Position numbers and translations under genes: made by a program. From the NCBI GenBank assembly GCA_900554215.1, contig USGG01000032.1:1-19504 (forward strand): a DNA stretch of 19,504 nucleotides, written 5' to 3'. This document shows positions 14,888 to 19,504 of the stretch, piece after piece. Source of the stretch: an uncultured Megasphaera sp. GTDB lineage: Bacteria; Bacillota; Negativicutes; Veillonellales; Megasphaeraceae. Each line of letters begins with the position of its first letter. Position 1 is the first letter of the stretch. The notes beneath the pieces are model-generated. The model saw nothing but the letters and a program-made list of their open reading frames with translations. It was not told the DNA's origin and ran no database searches.

Positions 14888-15187
14888 TTAAAATTCAAAT
14901 TGCGCCGAAACGAAGGTCGATCTGTCAAAGTACGCCGTTCCCGTTTCGTTAATATACTCGGCGTGGTACGGATGGGTCATGTACGCGTCGAAATCTTCTT
15001 TGGTCAAAAAATCTACGGTCATGACGATTTGATGTTCCGGCCCGGCCCAGCCTGTACTGAATCCGACCTCTTGCGCGGCGATGCCGGGGATGCGGCCTTT
15101 CATGGCTTTGAGGTCGGCTAATTCCTTTTGTTTTATAGAATTGCTGATTCCCGGCTTAAAGGTTCCGATAAAAATATGACGTATCAT
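14888..15187 (-). CDS. Dabb (stress-responsive alpha-beta barrel) domain protein
   Basis: This 99-residue protein is a single Dabb domain (PF07876): it opens with MIRHIFIGTFKPG, the usual first strand with histidine, has a central segment EVGFSTGWAGPEHQIVMTVDFLTKEDFDAYMTHPYHAEYI, and ends with a final strand. Dimeric members form a small barrel; some are enzymes on polyketide-like or phenolic substrates, and many are of unknown function and stress-induced. The H-P-Y-H motif near 72-75 is the conserved region before the last helix. AGGAGG lies six bases before ATG. It sits ten bases after a flavodoxin-fold reductase gene in the operon. Confidence 0.88.
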   Translation of the reverse strand: MIRHIFIGTFKPGISNSIKQKELADLKAMKGRIPGIAAQEVGFSTGWAGPEHQIVMTVDFLTKEDFDAYMTHPYHAEYINETGTAYFDRSTFVSAQFEF

Positions 15188-15197
15188 AGCGGTCCTC

Positions 15198-15728
15198 CTA
15201 CTCTGTCAGAGATTTCCCCAGCTCATAGGCCTTGGCGGCGTAGACGCTGTTCGGCACGTCTTCCGGGCTATGGCAGCCGCGAGCCATGATGACGCCGAGG
15301 TCTTCATAACCGATATAGGCAGCTATGCCCGTATACAATGCCTTTAAGTAGGACATGACTTCGTCGTCGTCGCGGTACGCCGTCGCCAGCAGGAGGCTTT
15401 TCTTGCCGCGCAGGTGAGGACGGAAGCAGCGCAGGCGGTCCACGACAAGTTTCAGCTGGGCTGACATATCGTAGAAATACACGGGCGTGACGTAGACGAC
15501 CATCTGAGCGTCAGTGAGCTCTGTTTCGATGGGGCCGATGTCGTCGGAAAAAAGGCAGCGACACGATTCATTGCCCTGGCAGCCACGGCAGGGATGAAGC
15601 GCTACGGCGTTTACGTCTATTTCGCAGACCCTATGGCCTGCTTCCGTTGCGCCTTTGATGAAATAGCTTGCTAAGGTATTGGAATCGCCATTTTGGTGAG
15701 GACTGGATTTTAAAACGACTATTTTCAT
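15198..15728 (-). CDS. Flavodoxin-fold NAD(P)H-dependent FMN reductase
   Basis: This 176-residue protein has the NADPH-dependent FMN reductase fold: an N-terminal strand followed by the FMN phosphate loop SSPHQNGDSNT (8-18), and the flavin ring loop TPVYFYDMSAQLKLVVDR at about 79-97. Four cysteines cluster at 47, 50, 56 and 58 (CX2CX5CXC) before a DD pair, a region that in related iron-sulfur flavoproteins holds a cluster, although this spacing is not the standard one. It probably reduces quinones, flavins, azo- or nitro-compounds with NAD(P)H in the cytoplasm. The ribosome site is a modest GGGAAAGAG. It lies 24 bases after an aldo/keto reductase gene. Confidence 0.87.
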   Translation of the reverse strand: MKIVVLKSSPHQNGDSNTLASYFIKGATEAGHRVCEIDVNAVALHPCRGCQGNESCRCLFSDDIGPIETELTDAQMVVYVTPVYFYDMSAQLKLVVDRLRCFRPHLRGKKSLLLATAYRDDDEVMSYLKALYTGIAAYIGYEDLGVIMARGCHSPEDVPNSVYAAKAYELGKSLTE

Positions 15729-15752
15729 GAGTATCTCTTTCCCTTTCAGAAT

Positions 15753-16604
15753 TTAATCGTGCACCTTATAAGCTTTCAGCAGCATGTCGCCCATGCCCGG
15801 AGTTTCTGGGTCGTGGCTGCCCTTTCCCGTATCGAGGCTGCGCATCCGCGCCATGTCTTCGTCGGTCAGGGAAAAATCGAAGATGTCTATGTTGTCGGCC
15901 ATGTGCTGGGGATTAGTCGATTTCGGCAGGACGACGAAGCCTTCCTGTACTTCGAAGCGCAGGATGATTTGGCCGGCTGTCTTATTGTACTTATGGGCCA
16001 GGGCCGTGACGAGGGGATGGGCGAGGAGGGCTTCGTCGCCGTGGCCTAAGGGGAAATAGGCTTCCAGCGCTGTTCCGCAGGCGTCTAATACTTCCCGCAG
16101 CTGCTTCTGCTGGAAGAAGGGATGGCATTCGACTTGGTTTACTGCCGGCATCGTGTCGAACTGGGGGACGAAATGGTTCCAGATATTAGGCGTCATGTTG
16201 CTGACGCCGATGGATTTGATTTTTCCGGCTTTTTGCGCGTCTTCCATGGCTTTCCATGCGCCGGGCACGTCGCCGTAGGGCTGATGAATCAGGTACAGGT
16301 CTATGTAGTCGAGGCCCAACTTTTTCAGGGACGCGTCGATGCCCCTGCAGGCGGCGTCGTAGCCGTAATCCTGAAGCCAGAGCTTGCTGGTGACGAAGAT
16401 CTCATCGCGGGGGATGCCGCTGTCGCAGACGGCCCTGCCGACTTCGTCTTCGTTGAAATAGGCCGCCGCCGTGTCGATGTGGCGGTAGCCGAGCTGCAGG
16501 GCCTTGGTCACGGCGTCGTAGGTGCTGCCGTCGTTGGGGATGAGAAATACGCCGAAGCCGACGGCGGGGATAGTATTTCCATCACGTAAAAGTATGTGCT
16601 CCAT
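15753..16604 (-). CDS. Aldo/keto reductase (AKR5-like)
   Basis: This 283-residue protein is a TIM-barrel aldo/keto reductase with all four catalytic residues: D44 and Y49 (HIDTAAAYFNEDEVG), K74 (TSKLW) and H107 (LIHQP). The usual GVSNM segment is at about 133-137 and NQVECHPF at about 156-163. The cofactor phosphate region reads PKSTNPQHMADN, where many NADPH-dependent members have an arginine at the histidine position, so cofactor preference may differ. Length matches the 2,5-diketogluconate reductase-type group. It reduces an aldehyde or ketone using NAD(P)H. AAGGAG lies nine bases before ATG. It is one of three such enzymes in this operon. Confidence 0.92.
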   Translation of the reverse strand: MEHILLRDGNTIPAVGFGVFLIPNDGSTYDAVTKALQLGYRHIDTAAAYFNEDEVGRAVCDSGIPRDEIFVTSKLWLQDYGYDAACRGIDASLKKLGLDYIDLYLIHQPYGDVPGAWKAMEDAQKAGKIKSIGVSNMTPNIWNHFVPQFDTMPAVNQVECHPFFQQKQLREVLDACGTALEAYFPLGHGDEALLAHPLVTALAHKYNKTAGQIILRFEVQEGFVVLPKSTNPQHMADNIDIFDFSLTDEDMARMRSLDTGKGSHDPETPGMGDMLLKAYKVHD

Positions 16605-16645
16605 AGTTAAGAACTCCTTTTAGATGTGCAAAAATCATGGTGATA

Positions 16646-17410
16646 TCAGCAAATGGAATAGCCACCGTCGGGAACGATAGCCTGGCCGGTCATAAAGCCC
16701 GCGCCGTCGCTGCACAGCCAGAGGACGGTGTCGGTGATTTCCGATACAGACGCAATGCGCTGCATAGGAATTTGTCCAATGGACTTAGCCATATCGTCGG
16801 GGAAATCTTTGATAGCCTGGGCGACCATAGGCGTATCGGTCGTGCCGGGACAAACTGCGTTGATGCGGATGCCGCGGCCGGCATAATCGAGGGCGGCGCT
16901 CTTGGTCAGTCCGATTACTGCGTGTTTGGACGCCGTGTAGGCTCCCAGACCGGGCATGGCGACGACGCCGCAGAGGGATGAACAGTTGACGATAGCGCCG
17001 CGTCCCTGTCGGCGCATCTGCTGCAGCTCGTATTTCATGCAGCTCCAAATACCTCGTAGATTTACGGCGATGACCTTATCGAACGCGGCTCCATCGGCGT
17101 CGGCCAATTCTGAAACCGGCGCTTGGATGCCGGCGTTATTATAGGCTATATCTAAACTGCCAAACGCGGCAACTGTTTTTTTTACTAATTCGGCGACTTC
17201 CGATTCTGCGGCTACGTTACAAGGAATAGCCAAAGCCTGAAGTCCTTGGTTTATCAGACCATTGACAGCTTGTTGTACTGCTCTTTCGTCTATGTCTGAT
17301 AATACGACCGAAGCGCCGGCCTGAGCAAATCGCATGGCGGCATTTAAACCGATGCCGGAAGCCGCTCCCGTTACTAACACCGTTTTGCCTGTAAAGTCAT
17401 AGATGGTCAT
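16646..17410 (-). CDS. Short-chain dehydrogenase/reductase (classical SDR)
   Basis: This 254-residue protein has the classical SDR motifs: nucleotide loop TGAASGIG (14-21), NNAG (91-94), N117, catalytic S145, and Y158-x3-K162 (YTASK), then CPGTTDTPM at about 188-196 and a C-terminal GGYS. Aspartate 39 at the end of the second strand (VVLSDID) favours NAD(H) over NADP(H). Classical SDRs of this size oxidise or reduce alcohol/ketone groups on sugars, steroids or small acids; the substrate cannot be fixed. The ribosome site GGGAGG is 11 bases before ATG. It lies between two aldo/keto reductase genes, 16 bases after one and 41 bases before the other. Confidence 0.92.
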   Translation of the reverse strand: MTIYDFTGKTVLVTGAASGIGLNAAMRFAQAGASVVLSDIDERAVQQAVNGLINQGLQALAIPCNVAAESEVAELVKKTVAAFGSLDIAYNNAGIQAPVSELADADGAAFDKVIAVNLRGIWSCMKYELQQMRRQGRGAIVNCSSLCGVVAMPGLGAYTASKHAVIGLTKSAALDYAGRGIRINAVCPGTTDTPMVAQAIKDFPDDMAKSIGQIPMQRIASVSEITDTVLWLCSDGAGFMTGQAIVPDGGYSIC

Positions 17411-17426
17411 GGCAAGTTAACCTCCC

Positions 17427-18413
17427 TTATGATTCTGTTTGCGGGGCAAAGACGCTGAATTCGGAATGGTCTAATACCTGGTCGATTTTTTTGACGTCTT
17501 CTTCCGATAAGGTAATATCTGCGGCCTCGGCATTTTCGCAAAGGCGGTTGGCTTTCGTCGTGCCGGGAATGGGGACGATATAGGGCTTTTTGCAGAGCAT
17601 CCAGGCCAGGGAGATTTGCGCCGGCGTCGCGTCTTTTTCCACGCTTAGACCGGCGAGCAAATGGGTCAGCTCTTTGGCTTTCTGCGCTCCTTCTTCCGTG
17701 TACTGGGGCATCCAGCTGCGGAAGTCCAGCTCTTTGTCAAATTGCTCCGTTCCTTTATAGAGACCGGATAAAAAGCCATTTGCCAGGGGCGAATAAGCGA
17801 CGAAGCCGATGTGCAGTTCTTCTAATAGGGGAAAGAGCTGCGCCGTCTGGCGGTACATGAGGGAATACCGTTCTTGTACGGCTGTTATGGGACAGACGGC
17901 ATGGGCGCGGCGGATATAGCCGGGCGAGGCGTTTGATATGCCCCAATGGCGGATTTTACCTTCTTTGATAAAGGTCTGCATCGTATAGGCCACTTCCTCG
18001 GGTTCTCTGGCGGCGTCGATACGGTGCTGATAATATAGATCAATCGTATCGGTCTGGAGGCGCCGTAAACTTTGCTCCAAAGAACGCCGCAGCGAAGCCG
18101 GCGATGCGTCTGATACGGTGTGATGCTGCGAGCCGAAGGTGATCCCTCCTTTCGTGGCAACGACGACCTTATCACGGATGGGCTTTAAGGCTTCGCCGAC
18201 GAGTTCTTCATTAATTGCCGGCGTGCCGTCGGCGTATTGGCCGACATAGACTTCCGCTGTATCAAAAAATGTATATCCCATATCGACAGCTTCACGGATG
18301 CGGGTTATGGCCTCTTTTTTATCCAGAGCTGTACCATAGGCGTGAGATAATCCCATGCAGCCCAGGCCAACAGCTGATGCCTGTAATTCCGTTCCTAATA
18401 TGCGAGTATGCAT
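17427..18413 (-). CDS. Aldo/keto reductase, AKR13/YakC-like
   Basis: This 328-residue protein is longer than the other two aldo/keto reductases and belongs to the AKR12/13-type group. It opens with LGTELQASAVGLGCMGLS, has the tetrad D51 and Y56 (FFDTAEVY), K88 (ATKGG) and H130 (YYQHR), and a cofactor segment IPGTTKANRLCENAEA at about 279-294, in which the RLxEN pattern binding NADPH is intact. Homologues reduce aldehydes, including pyridoxal or aryl aldehydes. AAGGAGG lies seven bases before ATG. It follows the flavodoxin-fold gene by 12 bases and precedes the SDR gene by 16, in one operon. Confidence 0.92.
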   Translation of the reverse strand: MHTRILGTELQASAVGLGCMGLSHAYGTALDKKEAITRIREAVDMGYTFFDTAEVYVGQYADGTPAINEELVGEALKPIRDKVVVATKGGITFGSQHHTVSDASPASLRRSLEQSLRRLQTDTIDLYYQHRIDAAREPEEVAYTMQTFIKEGKIRHWGISNASPGYIRRAHAVCPITAVQERYSLMYRQTAQLFPLLEELHIGFVAYSPLANGFLSGLYKGTEQFDKELDFRSWMPQYTEEGAQKAKELTHLLAGLSVEKDATPAQISLAWMLCKKPYIVPIPGTTKANRLCENAEAADITLSEEDVKKIDQVLDHSEFSVFAPQTES

Positions 18414-18425
18414 TGGCAGTCCTCC

Positions 18426-18992
18426 TTATTCTTTCAGCCAGCAGGCGAGCTGATGCACCTGTTCTACGTAATCGGGCCGATTTTTTACGTCGCCGGCATT
18501 GGGGATTTGGTTGAAGATGAGGGTTTGGAACTGCTCGGCTCCCATTTGGCAAAAGCCGCTCACTGTCCAGTCGGCATATGTTTTTACCCTGTCTTTGGGG
18601 CTGCCCCAGAAGGAGCAGACGAGGGCCGCTTTTTTGCCGTATTTCGCCGTATTGGACATTCCCTTTTTATCGAAATCGAACCAGGGGTAGAACCGCTCGA
18701 TAAACAGCTTTGCCAGCGACGATATCTGCTGGTTGTAAATGGGAGTGGCGACGACAATGGCGTCGCAGGCCTCGATGACCGGCAGCAATTTCGTAATGTC
18801 GTCGTCCTGCACGCAACTCTGCCCTGCCGTTCCCTGGCAGGCGCCGCAGGCTTTGCAGTACCGGCAGTCTTTTTCCCGCATGGTAAAGACGACGACGCGC
18901 TGGTCTTTCAGGTCTTCCGCTAAGATTTGGGTAATGACTTCCGAGTTGCCCTGTGCTCTGGGGCTGGCGTTGACTAGTAAAATCGTTTTCAT
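18426..18992 (-). CDS. Flavodoxin-fold reductase with iron-sulfur-flavoprotein-like cysteine cluster
   Basis: This 188-residue protein has the NADPH-dependent FMN reductase fold, with the phosphate loop NASPRAQGNSEV (8-19) and the flavin loop ATPIYNQQISSLAKLFIER at about 81-99. Five cysteines at 43, 46, 49, 52 and 60 (CX2CX2CX2CX7C) sit before DDD at 63-65. Archaeal and clostridial iron-sulfur flavoproteins bind a 4Fe-4S cluster through a similarly compact motif at this place, so a cluster is possible; many homologues with cysteines here have none. AAAGGA lies six bases before ATG. It lies 16 bases after an aldo/keto reductase gene and 12 bases before another in the operon. Confidence 0.86.
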   Translation of the reverse strand: MKTILLVNASPRAQGNSEVITQILAEDLKDQRVVVFTMREKDCRYCKACGACQGTAGQSCVQDDDITKLLPVIEACDAIVVATPIYNQQISSLAKLFIERFYPWFDFDKKGMSNTAKYGKKAALVCSFWGSPKDRVKTYADWTVSGFCQMGAEQFQTLIFNQIPNAGDVKNRPDYVEQVHQLACWLKE

Positions 18993-19008
18993 GATGTATC
19001 CTTTCTGT

Positions 19009-19504
19009 TTACTCGTGAATTTTATGACGGTTTAAGAATTGAACCATATGGACGGTCAAGTGGTCGATGATTTCCGTGCGGCCCGTGTCCAAGGCGGCGA
19101 TTTGGGAGATGTCTTCGCCGTCGAGCTCGAAGTCCCAGACAGCCATGTTTTCGATGAGCCGGTCCTTGTGAACCGTCTTGGGGATGACGATGACGCCGCG
19201 CTGGAGGGTAAAGCGCAGGGCGACCTGGGCAACGGTTTTGCCGTGCTTTGCGGCGATTTTTTTCAGGATAGGATTGTTCCAAATATCATGGCCGCCTTCG
19301 GCGAAGGGACCCCAGGCCATAGGTGCGACGCGCAGCTTGTTCATGACGTCCAGGTCGTAGGCGCGCTGGTAAAAGGGATGGCATTCGATTTGGTTGACGG
19401 CTGGGAGGATGTCGGCGTTTTCGCAGAGGTCGGCCAGCCGGTCGGGATAGAAATTGGAGACGCCGATGGCCCGGACAGTTCCCTGGCGGCACAATTCCTG
19501 CAAG
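19009..19504 (-). CDS. Aldo/keto reductase, 3' part only (runs off the window)
   Basis: The C-terminal 165 or so residues of an AKR5-like aldo/keto reductase are present; the start lies beyond base 19504. Visible features are GVSNFYPDRL, NQIECHPFYQ (in the third barrel half), LRFTLQRGVIVIPKT and the intact cofactor motif HKDRLIEN. The catalytic tetrad is in the missing part. The protein differs from the one at 15753-16604 in sequence and keeps the arginine in the cofactor motif, so they are paralogues rather than a recent duplication. The methionine at 19503 is an internal residue, not the start. It is the most upstream visible gene of the operon. Confidence 0.9.
   Translation of the reverse strand, partial: LQELCRQGTVRAIGVSNFYPDRLADLCENADILPAVNQIECHPFYQRAYDLDVMNKLRVAPMAWGPFAEGGHDIWNNPILKKIAAKHGKTVAQVALRFTLQRGVIVIPKTVHKDRLIENMAVWDFELDGEDISQIAALDTGRTEIIDHLTVHMVQFLNRHKIHE

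Overview
The window looks like chromosomal DNA of a diderm Firmicute (class Negativicutes, possibly Megasphaera or a relative). The pointers are strong Gram-positive-style ribosome binding sites (AGGAGG), a T-box riboswitch, and a tripartite-type exporter (HlyD-family adaptor plus ABC exporter) that makes most sense in a cell with an outer membrane. The genus is a guess, since no rRNA or marker gene is present. By eye the exporter operon on the left is more A/T-rich than the G/C-rich centre and right.

Layout. Bases 1-55 are the outer end of an IS3-family (IS150-like) insertion sequence whose body lies outside. A five-gene minus-strand operon at 212-5866 encodes a YbhGFSR-type exporter (adaptor, double ATPase, two permeases) with a CecR-like TetR regulator as its last gene. 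The order of the structural genes is that of E. coli ybhGFSR, but the regulator is last rather than first. A gene-free stretch (5867-6167) carries its promoter and several palindromes. Next come a minus-strand pair, a radical SAM enzyme and a small secreted protein of unknown function (6202-7737), and a divergent plus-strand CNNM/CBS transporter (CorC/HlyC family, 7999-9348) with an odd translation start. At 9460-9785 a promoter and a complete T-box leader, whose specifier reads as GUC (valine), precede a BASS-family transporter (9851-10840).

From 10931 to 12912 a minus-strand pair encodes a YkvI-like membrane protein and an EamA exporter, divergent from a LysR regulator (13056-13961) that may control them. 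The rest (14032-19504) is one closely spaced minus-strand cluster of eight genes: three aldo/keto reductases (one cut by the window end), one short-chain dehydrogenase, two flavodoxin-fold reductases, a Dabb-domain protein and an alpha/beta hydrolase, closed by a terminator shared with lysR. It looks like an NAD(P)H/flavin-dependent carbonyl or electrophile reduction operon. Its promoter and any regulator lie beyond the right edge.

The most unusual points are the apparent valine T-box controlling a BASS transporter, the UUCG-capped hairpin between the Shine-Dalgarno sequence and the likely TTG start of the CNNM/CBS gene, the strictly asymmetric pair of ATP sites in the double ATPase, and the redundant oxidoreductase operon.
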